From: Pseudarthrobacter sp. ATCC 49987
Lineage (GTDB): Bacteria; Actinomycetota; Actinomycetes; Actinomycetales; Micrococcaceae
Direction: 5' to 3'
NCBI RefSeq assembly: GCF_009928425.1
Contig: NZ_JAABNS010000001.1
Span: 1,922,001 to 1,986,000, forward strand
Length of the DNA: 64,000 nt
Shown: positions 34,541-43,530 of the stretch, piece after piece
Numbering within the stretch: the stretch's first letter is position 1
How the letters are laid out: every line of letters starts with the position of its first letter
The notes under the pieces: generated by a model
Seen by the model: only the letters and a program-made list of their open reading frames with translations
What the model was told of the DNA's origin: nothing
Database searches by the model: none
Position numbers and translations under genes: made by a program

Positions 34541-35725
34541 CTACCCAACGACGGTCGGGCCGCCCTCAGATGGCTTGCCCGCCTGTGCCGCGGCGGACCG
34601 CGAAAACGTGCGTGCCGCCCGGGAACCCGCGATGGTGCTTGCCCCGATGCTGATGAGTGCACCGAGGATTATGGCTGCGGCTTCTCCCTGTCCCAGCAAC
34701 TGCAATTGGGAGCCGATAGTGGCGGCGGCAACCGGCACTCCCAACTGGGACGCTGCAAGCACCGCAAGCGGCAGAGGCTGGCCGAGTAGCCGCAGGCTTC
34801 CATGGACCAGGAGGGTGCCCAGGCCAAGGAAAATCCCGAGGAGAATCATTCTGGGGCTTCCCGCAAGGTCGCGAAGATCGAGCGATGCTCCCAGCCAGAC
34901 AAAGAACACCGGCCCTAGAAAGCCATCACTGACGGCGAAGAGTTGATGAGCCAGCCGCCGGGGTTCGCCCACCGCTGCGACCACCAGGCCGAAGGAGAAC
35001 CCGGCCAGCATGATGGACACATGGCCTGCGACGGCAAGCCCGGAGAGGGCGAAGAGCAGCGCAAGTTGGATCCTCAACTCCAGGGCGAACTTCCGGTCCT
35101 CGGACACGTCATGCACCCGTCCGCGCGTGCCGCCGCGCTCCAGCCAGCGAAGCACAAAGAACAAAACCGCCGCGCTGCCCGCGACGAGCGCTGCCCCGAG
35201 GGATGCCCTCGGCGCATTGGGTGGGTCAACAGCAAGCGGAAGCGCCACAATGCAGGCGACGTCCGCCACCGCAACCTGTGCCGTTGTCATCAGGACCTTT
35301 GAACCCGTCAACCGCAGCGAATCGACGATCGGCAGGACCAAGGCTGCCGAAGAGGAAGCGAGCAGAACGATGTATAGGGGTGCATGCCCGGTTCCAAAGA
35401 CAAAAGCAATGACGATTCCGACGGCGCCCGCAAGCACCGCGGCGATGCCGGCACGCAGGGCGCCGCCACCCAGGGCGGGACGGATGGCTGCGTCCCGCAC
35501 CGGGACATGCGTCCCGGCGACAAACATGATGAGGGCGAACCCGACGTCGGCCACAAACGTGAACGTGGGATCCGAGGAATCCACCAGGTCCAGACCCGTT
35601 TGCCCGATGGCGATACCAGCCAGCAACTCCCCCGCCACCACGGGAAGGTGCCATTTCTTGGGAAGCGCCAGCAGCGGCCCGAGGAGAGCGACGGCGGCGA
35701 TCAGCGAAAGCTGATAGAACGACAC
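34541..35725 (-). CDS. cation:proton antiporter (CPA2 family)
   Basis: 394 residues with about 12 hydrophobic helices, ELLAGIAIGQTGLDLVDSSD near the start and a hydrophilic loop around residues 195-210. The Na+/H+ exchanger domain has the re-entrant SSAALVLPIVDSLRL region. There is no C-terminal TrkA-N domain, so it is a short KefB/NapA-type exchanger. The ion (K+ or Na+) cannot be decided. It is followed by the ParB-like gene on the same side but with its own reading start. Confidence 0.88.
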   Translation of the reverse strand: MSFYQLSLIAAVALLGPLLALPKKWHLPVVAGELLAGIAIGQTGLDLVDSSDPTFTFVADVGFALIMFVAGTHVPVRDAAIRPALGGGALRAGIAAVLAGAVGIVIAFVFGTGHAPLYIVLLASSSAALVLPIVDSLRLTGSKVLMTTAQVAVADVACIVALPLAVDPPNAPRASLGAALVAGSAAVLFFVLRWLERGGTRGRVHDVSEDRKFALELRIQLALLFALSGLAVAGHVSIMLAGFSFGLVVAAVGEPRRLAHQLFAVSDGFLGPVFFVWLGASLDLRDLAGSPRMILLGIFLGLGTLLVHGSLRLLGQPLPLAVLAASQLGVPVAAATIGSQLQLLGQGEAAAIILGALISIGASTIAGSRAARTFSRSAAAQAGKPSEGGPTVVG

Positions 35726-35764
35726 GTCCCTCCTTCTGCCGGCATTGCGGTTGGCTCGCGGAGG

Positions 35765-36076
35765 CTACCGGGGCGCGTCAGCCAGTTTGAGTGGAATGTC
35801 GGTGTTTTCGTCCGTGTAGTAGCTTGCGCATACCCGGTGGTAGCCATCGGCTACATGCGCGGGAATGCCCCGGGCCAGTTCGCCCCTGACCATCAGGATG
35901 GGCGAGAGCTTCTTGCCTTCCTTGATCTTCGTCAGATCAGAGGTCACGTGGGCGTTGTCCTCGGGCAGCAGCACCAGCCTCGCAGCCCGGAGAATGTCCT
36001 TCGCCTTGCGGTGCTGGATTGGGGCGACCAAGAGCGACCCGACAATGGGGGGCCACGGGACCCGCCAGTCGGTCAT
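35765..36076 (-). CDS. small conserved protein with ParB-like features
   Basis: 103 residues from ATG 36076: MTDWRVPWPPIVGSLLV, ILRAARLVLLPEDNAHVTSD, KKLSPILMVRG and IPAHVADGYHRVCASYYTDE. The last block, with D-G-x-H/R, resembles the nucleotide motif of ParB/sulfiredoxin-like domains. The frame is open to 36301 but the extra part looks non-coding and no ribosome site is visible at either start. Its role is unknown. Confidence 0.7.
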   Translation of the reverse strand: MTDWRVPWPPIVGSLLVAPIQHRKAKDILRAARLVLLPEDNAHVTSDLTKIKEGKKLSPILMVRGELARGIPAHVADGYHRVCASYYTDENTDIPLKLADAPR

Positions 36077-36339
36077 GACTTCGGAACAGGTGCCGCTCTT
36101 GGAATTGCCTCCCACTGCTGCCTCCACGGCGCGGATGGATAGTGGACTCACAGTACTCACGCCGTTGCACGCGGTCAACGGCGGCGCTGCTGTGGCGTGT
36201 GGACGCACTGAAACAGCCGATCGATGAGAAAAACTGAGGCATGCCAGATGGCCCCGGTCGGAAGCCTGACCCGGCTTAAACTCTGATCCTTCCAACAGCA
36301 ATGAGCCCTCGCGGTGTGCGCTAAGCCTCGAAGCAGCCT

Positions 36340-36730
36340 CCGGCCTGAAGGTTCATGGACTCCGTGGCCTTTCGCCGGGGAACACGATTCCGAGCTGGTT
36401 CCTGATGGCGTCGGCGACGGCCATGGTCCGGATGGATTCGGCGAGCGGCCGTTGCGGGACTTCCAGCTGCCCTGCCGCAATGGCACGGGCGACGGCGGCA
36501 GCATCGTAGTGCAGGCCGTCAAAGTGCCCTCAAAGTGCCCCCGGCCGGCCCTTCATAGGCCAGTCGGGTGCCGTCCGGGAAGCGGATGGCGAAGCCGCCA
36601 GGCATGTTGAACGGCCCGTCAGGGAGGCCTCCGTGCATCGCATGCTCCAGGCGATCGTATTGAAGCGCTCACGACGAAGCTTATGGGAGGGGACTGCTGT
36701 CATGGCGGATCGTGAGAATGGTGTCATGTG
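36340..36730 (-). pseudogene. C-terminal remnant of a Gfo/Idh/MocA oxidoreductase
   Basis: Pieces in three frames line up with the end of this sugar dehydrogenase family: RRERFNTIAW, then EHAMHGGLPDGPFNMPGGFA and RFPDGTRLAYEGPAGG, then HFDGLHYDAAAVARAIAAGQ to IRNQLGIVFPGER. The frame changes at about 36645 (one base) and at 36519-36540, where an exact 11-bp tandem duplication TCAAAGTGCCC adds bases inside GGHFDG. The N-terminal NAD-binding half is absent. It is a relic. Confidence 0.7.
36519..36540. repeat. 11-bp exact tandem duplication in the Gfo/Idh remnant
   Basis: TCAAAGTGCCC occurs twice without a gap. Removing one copy restores the expected GGHFDGLH reading, so the duplication itself caused a frameshift. 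Confidence 0.85.
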
Positions 36731-36868
36731 GATTCACACGTAATGCGTAATGAGGGGAGCGAAAGATCCTTCCTGCCACTGCGGCGGTCCCGGCAAACCT
36801 CACTGCACCCAGTAGAGAACCAGGGGTCGACGCTAGGCTGAAAGCTCCTCATGAATTAGTCTATTGAA

Positions 36869-37123
36869 ATGATTAATCCAAAGCTTGCCAAAAGACTTGC
36901 AACCATTTCCTTGACTCTTGCCATGGTGGCCGGTGGTAGTGTCCTGGCCGCGGCCCCAGCTCAGGCCATCACGGGCCCCGGCTGGACGCGCGCATGGACC
37001 ACGCCGCAGTCGTATTGCATCAAGGTGATGGGGCAATACGCGGCCAAGGGATACCTGACCACGGGATGCACCTACTACGGAACGTCTGCAAGTGGGGGCG
37101 GCTACTTCGACTACCACCGCTGA
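36869..37123 (+). CDS. small secreted protein with two cysteines
   Basis: 84 residues. The N-terminus is a clear Sec signal peptide: basic MINPKLAKR, hydrophobic LATISLTLAMVAGG, cleavage after AAPAQA. The mature part of about 50 residues begins ITGPGW and has only two Cys (TPQSYCIKV and LTTGCTYYG), likely one disulfide, with a Gly/Tyr-rich end. No family is recognised. No strong ribosome site is visible. A 19-bp inverted repeat follows 17 bases after the stop, consistent with a monocistronic unit. Confidence 0.65.
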   Translation: MINPKLAKRLATISLTLAMVAGGSVLAAAPAQAITGPGWTRAWTTPQSYCIKVMGQYAAKGYLTTGCTYYGTSASGGGYFDYHR

Positions 37124-37140
37124 TTCTCCTGCCAGCAAGT

Positions 37141-37186
37141 CGCGCTCCCAATGAGTACCTGATTGCCGGTACTCATTGGGAGCGCG
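37141..37186. terminator. 19-bp perfect inverted repeat after the secreted protein gene
   Basis: Left arm 37141-37159 (cgcgctcccaatgagtacc) and right arm 37168-37186 pair fully across an 8-base loop. No T-tract follows. The position suggests a terminator; the length and perfection would also fit a small palindromic repeat element. Confidence 0.6.
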
Positions 37187-37498
37187 ACCTAATTGAATTG
37201 GTCAACTTCACCCAGAGCCTGCCCTGGTCGAGTGCAAAGGCTCCCGCTCGGTGGACAGAAGTCAGTATCGCCATCGCCGTGGCGCGCCGCGCCGCGCTGC
37301 GCTGCGGCGTGGCACGGCCGGTGCATCACCACCAAGCATGTGCTTTCCGACAACAGGCAACTGATAGTGGACTTTATGTCGGCGCCCATCGCCCCTCCCC
37401 AGCCCCAGCCCCAGGTGTATCTATCCGCCTTTGAAACCTAAGGCGCGATCCGGCGACTATCTGAGGACTGGCACCAGCCCTGCGCCATACATGTCGGC
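37187..37498. other. gene-free stretch
   Basis: No convincing gene. It holds a GC-only low-complexity patch (about 37273-37320) and a short plus-strand frame ending VYLSAFET at 37441 that may be a relic. Confidence 0.3.
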
Positions 37499-38158
37499 CT
37501 ACCGGGCCGTGCGACGAGTGAAGATCAGATGGACGACTCCGAATGGAGAAGGTGTCGCTTCGATTTCAAAGCGTTGCTCGAGTCCTTCGAGTCCATCCCA
37601 GAGCCGTTCGCCCCGGCCCAGGACGATCGGCACAAGGACGATGTGCATGTGGTCGATCAGATCGGCCTCGAGGAACTGTCGAACCGTGCTGACGCCGCCA
37701 CCGATCCGGACGTCGAGGTCACCGGCCAGGGCGCGGGCCTGCTTGAGCGCGGAGACGGGGTCGGCGTCAACGAAATGGAAGGTTGTTCCGCCTTCCATTT
37801 CGAGTACCGGCCGAGGATGGTGTGTCAGAACAACGACAGGGGTGTGGAAGACAGGGTTATCGCCCCACCATCCCTTCCATTCCTCGTCCTCCCACGGACC
37901 GCGTTGAGGGCCGAACTTGTTGCGCCCCATGATCTCCACGCCTATCCCGGGCCCCCACGTGCTGGCGAACGCCTCGTCGACGCCGAAGGATCCCTCCGAC
38001 TCCCCGTGGATGCCCATCTCGCGGAAGGTGCGCGTCTCGAAAGCCCACTCCACCAGCCGTGAGCCTGCGTGACCGAACGGAGCGTCGAGTTGCTGGCCCT
38101 CGCCGGCGCCGAAGCCGTCGAGGGAGACCGAGAAGTTATGCACGCGGACGAGGGACAT
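37499..38158 (-). CDS. dihydrofolate reductase-like (RibD C-terminal) family protein
   Basis: 219 residues from ATG 38158 with aggag upstream. VRVHNFSVSLDGFGAG at the start, VEIMGRNKFGPQRGPWEDEE, PVVVLTHHPRP and DVRIGGGVSTVRQFLEADLI followed by MHIVLVPIVLGRGERLWDG match the RibD C-terminal/DHFR-like oxidoreductases. These bind NADPH; most members have no proven substrate. It is divergent from a truncated HxlR-type regulator that was probably its control gene. Confidence 0.9.
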   Translation of the reverse strand: MSLVRVHNFSVSLDGFGAGEGQQLDAPFGHAGSRLVEWAFETRTFREMGIHGESEGSFGVDEAFASTWGPGIGVEIMGRNKFGPQRGPWEDEEWKGWWGDNPVFHTPVVVLTHHPRPVLEMEGGTTFHFVDADPVSALKQARALAGDLDVRIGGGVSTVRQFLEADLIDHMHIVLVPIVLGRGERLWDGLEGLEQRFEIEATPSPFGVVHLIFTRRTAR

Positions 38159-38247
38159 GTCATCTCCTGAAGTGCTTGTCGTTCGCAATCACTTTATGGT
38201 GATCGAACCCAACGACTCAAGAGCGCCGATGGGAGAATAAAGCCGCG

Positions 38248-38440
38248 ATGCACCCGGAACCGCGTATCGGATTCCCCAACCATGCGGCGCTCGAGTTCCT
38301 CGGCGCCGGATGGGCGCTGCTGGTTCTGCGCGACGTGATCTGCGGCCACCCGCGCCACTTCAGGGAATTGCTGGCCCGGTCAGAGGAAGGCATCACCTCC
38401 CGCATCCTCGCCAGCGGCTTAAAGCACCTCGTGGATCCAC
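38248..38440 (+). pseudogene. truncated HxlR-type winged-helix regulator
   Basis: A frame from ATG 38248 reads RIGFPNHAALEFLGAGWALL, VLRDVICGHPRHFRELLARS and EEGITSRILASGLKHLVD. This matches the helix-turn-helix region of HxlR proteins. Homology stops at about 38433 and the remainder runs antisense into the end of the lytic transglycosylase gene. The C-terminal wing and dimer helix are missing. The protein is unlikely to work. Confidence 0.65.
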
Positions 38441-38465
38441 CGCCATGGGCGTTCGGCCCGTGGGC

Positions 38466-39218
38466 TCATTCGGCGGTGCCCGTCTTCACGGCGTAAGCGG
38501 TGGCTTGGGCCCGCACCTGGCGAATGTAAGGATCGGACTGGTTGTAGGAGTAGATGGCGTCGGTCCATCCTTGCGCGGTTGAGAGGTCACGGCCGTGGGC
38601 GCAGAGATAGGTCGCCGCGCTGAGGGCGGCGTCGTCGATATTGAACGGGTCCGCTGTTCCGTCCCCGTTCCCGTCCCGCCCCACAAGCTGCCAGGTGGAG
38701 GGAATGAACTGCATGGGTCCGACGGCGTGGTCCCAGCGGGTGTCGCCGTCCAGGGCACCCGCATCCGTGTCGGCGATGGCGGCGAATCCGGCGCCATTGA
38801 GGCTCGGGCCCACAATGGGGCCGCTCGACTGCCCTGCGGTGTTGAGGCTGCCGCCGCCGTAAGTTCCGTGCGCTGATTCGACGGAGCCGACAGCTGCCAC
38901 GGTGTTCCAGCCGATCCCGCACATCGGAGCGGAATCGTTGGCAGTGGCTGCCGCAGCAACGTAGGCCCGGAGCGCGCGGGCAGGGATCCCGGTCTGCGCG
39001 GCAGCCCGGATGAGCCACTGGGCATCCGGGCTCGGGGTCACGTTCACGGCAGTGGTGATCCCGGTGGATAACATGTGAAGCTTCGCCCCCGCTCGCGGAG
39101 GTGCAGAAAGAGGGCCTCGGGCCTCTGCGCCGGGCTGCCGGGTTGCCCAGAACGAGAAGGCGGTGATGAAGCCAACCGCAAGCAGGCTGACAACCATAAG
39201 GCGTTTTAGACGGAGCAC
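38466..39218 (-). CDS. secreted lytic transglycosylase (SLT/MltB-like)
   Basis: 250 residues from GTG 39218. An N-terminal membrane anchor or signal (LMVVSLLAVGFITAFSFW) is followed by a linker and a catalytic domain with VGSVESAHGTYGG (the catalytic Glu), GPSLNGAGF, WDHAVGPMQFIPSTWQ and ATYLCAHGRDLS, then YNQSDPYIRQV. This is the lytic murein transglycosylase fold that cleaves peptidoglycan. Two Cys (CGIG and YLCAHG) could form a disulfide outside the cell. Confidence 0.88.
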   Translation of the reverse strand: MLRLKRLMVVSLLAVGFITAFSFWATRQPGAEARGPLSAPPRAGAKLHMLSTGITTAVNVTPSPDAQWLIRAAAQTGIPARALRAYVAAAATANDSAPMCGIGWNTVAAVGSVESAHGTYGGGSLNTAGQSSGPIVGPSLNGAGFAAIADTDAGALDGDTRWDHAVGPMQFIPSTWQLVGRDGNGDGTADPFNIDDAALSAATYLCAHGRDLSTAQGWTDAIYSYNQSDPYIRQVRAQATAYAVKTGTAE

Positions 39219-39541
39219 CGACTAATCAAACCATCCACGCTCCGTGACTGGTTGACGAAACGGTTCTCAGCGGATCAAGTAGGCCGTCGGGTCGGTCGCG
39301 GGTGCTTGGGCCGGCCACCCGGACCTGACACCAAACGCTCCACCCGGTGACGATCGTGTGCGTCGAGAACCGAGCCAGGTAACCGTCGGCGCCCTTCTGT
39401 TTCAGCGCGCCATGTCTTCCGCGTCCGGGACGTTTCGATCGCTGCGCCGTCGCGCGAGATGTTCAGGATGCAGAAATTGACACGTCCTGCCAGTTTCCCG
39501 TTGACGCCCAGTTCCAGAGGAAACCCGTTTGCGTTTCCGGT
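39219..39541. other. gap with a coding-like relic on the minus strand
   Basis: No complete gene. On the minus strand at about 39400-39540 a frame reads NGFPLELGVNGKLAGRVNF and CILNISRDGAAIETSRT, which looks like a real protein segment without start or end. Its family is not recognised. Confidence 0.3.
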
Positions 39542-39976
39542 CTATGAGTTGACGTTTGGCGGGGTTTCTCCGGTCCGGAGCTCGTCGCCGTGGGCGATGA
39601 TCGCGTAGATGATCAGCACGTCGATGGCGATGACGATCAAGGACCACCATGGCTGCGCCGGAATGAGCATCAGTTGAACGACCGCGCTGACGCCCGCAAC
39701 GACGACAGCAAGGACTCGAGCCCACGTTGCACCGGAGAAGAGCGCGACCGCGGTGAGGATCAAGAGCGCCCCAAGAGCCACATTCCACCAGCCCCACCCC
39801 TTGGCATCGAAGAGGAACAAAGTACCTGGTGTAGACAAGTAGTAGGTGTCGGGTCCTGTGAGCGCGACGAGGCCTTGAAGGCCGCTGAAAACGCCGTTGA
39901 TGATCAGAATGACTCCGGCGAAACGGACCCAACCGGTCCAGCCAGTCGAAGCGACAGGATGATGGGCAGTACTCAT
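39542..39976 (-). CDS. DUF7144-like membrane protein
   Basis: 144 residues from ATG 39976. Four hydrophobic helices: FAGVILIINGVFSGLQGLVA, VALGALLILTAVALFSGATW, VLAVVVAGVSAVVQLMLIPA and SLIVIAIDVLIIYAIIAHG. PWWSLIVIAID and the short polar loops fit the actinobacterial family now called DUF7144. Function unknown. It stands alone. Confidence 0.8.
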   Translation of the reverse strand: MSTAHHPVASTGWTGWVRFAGVILIINGVFSGLQGLVALTGPDTYYLSTPGTLFLFDAKGWGWWNVALGALLILTAVALFSGATWARVLAVVVAGVSAVVQLMLIPAQPWWSLIVIAIDVLIIYAIIAHGDELRTGETPPNVNS

Positions 39977-40351
39977 TTTGCCGACCGCTTTCCGTTGAAT
40001 GCTCTCTGCCGCCGGCCTCATGGTCGGCGCAGTCGTGACGTGAAGCTAGTACCAATTCCGACTATGTTCCTCGCAGTCCGGGCCGGTCAATCGCGATCCG
40101 ACGGACCGCCTCAGCTCCATCCTGTGCCTCCGGCGAAGTGCCGCACCTCATCCGCGCCGGGTGACCTCACGCACCGGGGTGGGCTTGCGGTCCTGTTCCG
40201 GCAGTTCGGCGGTGCCGGAGGGAAGGTTGTCCAGACCGAGGAACTGCCCGGAGGACCAGTGGAAGAACACGTCGGCCCTCCCCGCCATGAACGGTTAACG
40301 AGCGACAACGCTACCCAAACGCAGAGGGAGCCAGCCGGCCACCAACAAAAA

Positions 40352-40371
40352 TGGGCCCCCGAAGGGGCCCA
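40352..40371 (-). terminator. hairpin downstream of the tRNA-Leu-like 3' end
   Basis: tgggcccc and ggggccca pair around cgaa; on the minus strand it is followed by tttttgtt. It lies 56 bases beyond the 3' end of the tRNA-like segment, where a tRNA terminator would be expected. Confidence 0.7.
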
Positions 40372-40410
40372 AAGTGAACATTTGTCCACACTCAGCGGCC
40401 TACAAGCCCT

Positions 40411-40630
40411 TGAACAGGGAAAACACGTGCCCGAGGTGGGACTCGAACCGGGTTCCAGCCCTTGAATTTCCGCCACTCCCCCGCAAAACCTCCGCAATCC
40501 GGGCCAGCCCGGCACCAGTACGCCCGATCCGAAGCCCAGGAGTGTGCAAAATGTGCACACCCCTATTTTCCGTTCCGGAGCGCCACAGGCCACGTCGAAG
40601 GGATGCGGCGTTTGTTAGTACTGGCAGATC
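40411..40630. repeat. direct repeat A with tRNA-Leu 3'-end-like core (core 40427-40462)
   Basis: The core on the minus strand reads GGTTCGAGTCCC then ACCTCGGGCAC, that is a T-arm and acceptor 3' strand of a tRNA-Leu. No anticodon or complete 5' half is present. The 36-bp core 40427-40462 is exactly repeated at 47497-47532. Flanks stay similar for about 200 bases, including a palindrome starting 115 bases after the core start (114 in the other copy). This is the pattern of att sites made by integration into a tRNA 3' end. Confidence 0.6.
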
Positions 40631-40986
40631 CACAGGCTGCAGCACTGTCGAATCCCGTACTCGACTAAACCCGCTGGCAGTAGAGGCTTCGGCTAAGGGC
40701 CGGAGCAACCTCCCGCCCTGACGGATATTCACGGCGTCCACCTCCGTTCAGTCATCTCATGACCGCATCTCAAGACACCCACCTGACCACACCAGCGAGC
40801 CCCGGTGACGACTTCGCCAATTCCCCTCCGATATCGGCCTTCTTAGTTCTGGAGTTGCAGTGGATTGCGATGAATCCGCCAACAGGGTGCGGGGGACCTT
40901 TTCCTCTGGGGTAGGCACATACCTTTCGACTGCACTGGAACTGTCAACTATCCGGTTGATGATTCTGCCCGATAGGAGAATGAGCA

Positions 40987-41891
40987 ATGGCGAAGAACCT
41001 GGTTCGGAGCGTAACGATCGATGCGCCAGCGGAGAAGGTTTTCTCCTTCCTGAGCGATCCGTCACATTGGATGCTGGCGTTCCCCGGTGAGTCAGAGGTC
41101 ACTGAAGTCAACATCAAGCCAGACGGAGTCGGCACCTCCGCGCGGTGGTCCGCCAAAATGTTCGGCATCAACATGTCTGTGACACACGAGCATCTGGAAG
41201 TGATTCCCAAACAGCGCATCGTGTCCAAGGCCTCGGTGGGTCCAGTGCTCACATTCTCCCTCGAGCCGGTGGCCGCCGGCACGGAACTAAGCGTTGAACA
41301 GAGCTTCGATATCCACCCGCCGTTCGTGCGGGTTCCGGTTCAGGCGCTCTTCGCCAGGTGGTCCGAAAGCGATATCGACGCCTTGGTGGCCAACATCAAG
41401 AGCTTGGTGGAGAGCGCCGTGAAGGCTGTCACCGAGGCCGAGATGGCGAAGCTCCCCCATACGCTGACGTGGTCCGGCGAAATCAGCATCGACGCCCCGG
41501 TGCAGCGCGTGTTCGATTTGGTGAAAGATCCGACCGTGTGGCTGGGACCCGAGGTCCAGATCACCAATTACAAGCCCTCGCCCAGGGCGTGGGGACAACG
41601 TTCGAGGCCGCGTGGAAGGTCCTTGGCATCCCGCTCAAGACGACGCACGAGTACACGGAGTTCGTTCCGGGCGAGCACTTCACGTCGAAGGCGGCGTTGG
41701 GTCCTGTCTTCAACGTGGCAGTGGCACCGGAAGACGGGGGGACCCTGCTGAGGATGCGGTCCGACGTCGTCCCGGCCAACTGGGCGGAGGCCGCGGTTGA
41801 CTCCCTCGTAATCAAGATCTCAGAGCGCAGCCAGGACGAACTCCTAGCCCGCATCAAAGCCACTACAGAAGCAATCGGCAGGCGATCCTAG
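40987..41891 (+). pseudogene. tandem SRPBCC (CoxG-like) protein, frameshifted in the second domain
   Basis: The first domain (MAKNLVRSVTIDAPAEKVFS and so on) and a second, similar domain (GEISIDAPVQRVFDLVKDPT) lie in one frame until YKPSP at about 41580. The rest of domain two, GVGTTFEAAWKVLGIPLKTT to the end at 41891, is in the next frame. One extra C in cgcccaggg (41580-41584) would restore a 301-residue double-domain protein. It is either a one-base deletion or a consensus error. Internal duplication is clear from the matched repeats TTHEYTEFVPGEHFTSKAAL and VTHEHLEVIPKQRIVSKASV. Confidence 0.75.
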
Positions 41892-42813
41892 CACCACTGC
41901 GGGGACAAGCGCCGACTCCATGACCGGTAGCGCCTCCGGCGTCAGGTGAAGCATCAACGCCGGCGACCTTTGGCGATATCCCAACCACATCGTCGGCCGT
42001 CGTCGAAGGCCACCCCACGCTAGTACACGGTCCTGCGCGGCAGCGCGGACGCCTTCCGGGACGGCCGCGGCCGTCCCCAAGAACCGCATCGCAGCAAACG
42101 AACCTCAGCCACACAATGGGGCAAAGCAACGGTCCAGCCGCATCTGCTAACTCAGCAAAACCCACCATCCAGACTGAGCTGCTGCGGTGATTTCGGACAG
42201 CGGAATTAGTGGAAACCTCAAAGCATAATCAGAGACGAGCCGATGAAACTGCACGGCCGATTGTCAAGGTGACCCCAAAGACCCAGACGGTACGTGTCAG
42301 GAAACGTTGCAACGGACCCCAACCTGCTGTGAATGCGACAAGTCACTTGAAGCCGAATTGGTTAATGCCCCAACCGGACGGTAAAAACGCTCCCCCAACG
42401 CTTTATTACCCACTCCTGCGTCGCGGACATGAAGTCCATTGGGACTTCTCTTCGCCAGGCATGCGGGCAGCGGTTCTGGGCGCACAGCGCGGGGTCGGTG
42501 TGGTCCATCACAACCAGTGGCACACGACCCGCTCTGAAAGGGCGGGAACTATTGGATCCGACGCGGGCGGGTACAGGACGTCCTCCCTGCGGGGGCCGAC
42601 TTCGGCCGGGGGTTCTGGCTGTGCCGGTTCTTCCGGTTTTGCTGCGTCCTTTGCTGCGTCGACCATGGGCTGGTCAATGCGTGCCGAGTCCGTCTGGGTG
42701 GCTTTGAGCGCGTCGGCGTGATTGAAGGTTCCGCCAGAGTGCTTTATCTGCCTGTTCGACGCGCGACCCGGTACGGTTCACACCGCCATCGAGCGGGTGG
42801 CTAGGCTGGGTGG
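41892..42813. other. gene-poor region
   Basis: No secure gene. On the minus strand from about 42783 to the stop at 42508 an open frame reads FNHADALKATQTDSARIDQP and then a Pro/Glu-rich AAKPEEPAQPEPPAEVGPR. It looks coding in composition but has no start codon or ribosome site and is probably a fragment. A plus-strand frame over the same bases (42209-42721) is judged an antisense shadow. Confidence 0.3.
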
Positions 42814-43506
42814 ATGGCGACAGTTATCCTCGTGCGGCACGGCCGCACCACAGCCAATGCCACTGGACTGCTGGCCGGCCGGGCCGTCGGCGTCAGCCTG
42901 GACCAGATCGGGCGCGACCAGGCGGCTCTGACCGGAGACCGGCTCGCGGCCGTGCGCGTAGTCGGGGTGGTGTCGAGCCCTCTTGAGCGCTGTCAGCAGA
43001 CCGCCCAGCTCATCCTCGATCGCCAGGCTGGCACGCCGTACGCGCCGGTCGATCTCGATCTCACCGAGTGCGACTACGGGCAGTGGCAGGGCCGCACGCT
43101 CCATGATCTCGCGACCGAGGATTTGTGGCCGGTTGTGCAGTCGCAACCGTCCGCCGTCGTCTTTCCCGGCGGTGAATCCATGGCCGCGATGCAGGCTCGG
43201 TCGGTGGCAGCGATTCGACGCCACGATGCAGCGTTCGAAGCCGAGTACGGGCCAGGGGCCGTGTGGGTGGCGGTGAGTCACGGTGACATCATCAAGTCAA
43301 TCCTCGCCGACGCGCTCGGCATGCACCTTGACCTGTTCCAGCGTATTAACGTGGGCCCCGCCTCCGTCTCGATCGTCCGCTACGGCGCTAGTCGGCCGAG
43401 CGTCCACGCGACCAACACCGACGCAGGTGATCTGTCGTGGTTGTCGAACGGCATCCACTCTGGCGATGCGCCGGTGGGCGGCGGTGCAGGGCAAAAGGAG
43501 CCATGA
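42814..43506 (+). CDS. histidine phosphatase family protein (MSMEG_4193-type)
   Basis: 230 residues. The catalytic RHG motif is at LVRHGRTTANA (His9), the second His in VAVSHGDIIKSILA, and the phosphate-binding Arg in VVSSPLERCQQTAQLI. This actinobacterial branch is usually next to DUF3090 and SCO1664 genes, as here: DUF3090 follows after 24 bases. The substrate, probably a phosphomonoester, is unknown. First gene of a three-gene operon. Confidence 0.9.
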   Translation: MATVILVRHGRTTANATGLLAGRAVGVSLDQIGRDQAALTGDRLAAVRVVGVVSSPLERCQQTAQLILDRQAGTPYAPVDLDLTECDYGQWQGRTLHDLATEDLWPVVQSQPSAVVFPGGESMAAMQARSVAAIRRHDAAFEAEYGPGAVWVAVSHGDIIKSILADALGMHLDLFQRINVGPASVSIVRYGASRPSVHATNTDAGDLSWLSNGIHSGDAPVGGGAGQKEP

Positions 43507-43530
43507 GCCTCATGTGCCTAAAATACTGAC

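Larger units (their letters stand above)
39977..40986. other. 1-kb gene-free region holding the first tRNA-Leu-like repeat
   Basis: No gene is supported. It contains a terminator-like hairpin (40352), the 36-bp tRNA-Leu 3'-end-like sequence (40427) and a 19-bp imperfect palindrome (40542-40560). The closing 360 bases show no further structure; a 51-codon frame from ATG 40759 lacks a ribosome site and is not accepted. Confidence 0.4.

Noticed and set aside
40427..40462. Complete tRNA-Leu gene
   Set aside because: Only T-arm and acceptor 3' strand are present; no anticodon arm or matching 5' half, so it is a tRNA-derived fragment.
40759..40914. 51-codon frame from ATG 40759
   Set aside because: No ribosome site and low complexity; not supportable as a gene.
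42209..42721. 170-codon plus-strand frame
   Set aside because: No ribosome site, erratic composition; the opposite strand looks more coding in its second half.
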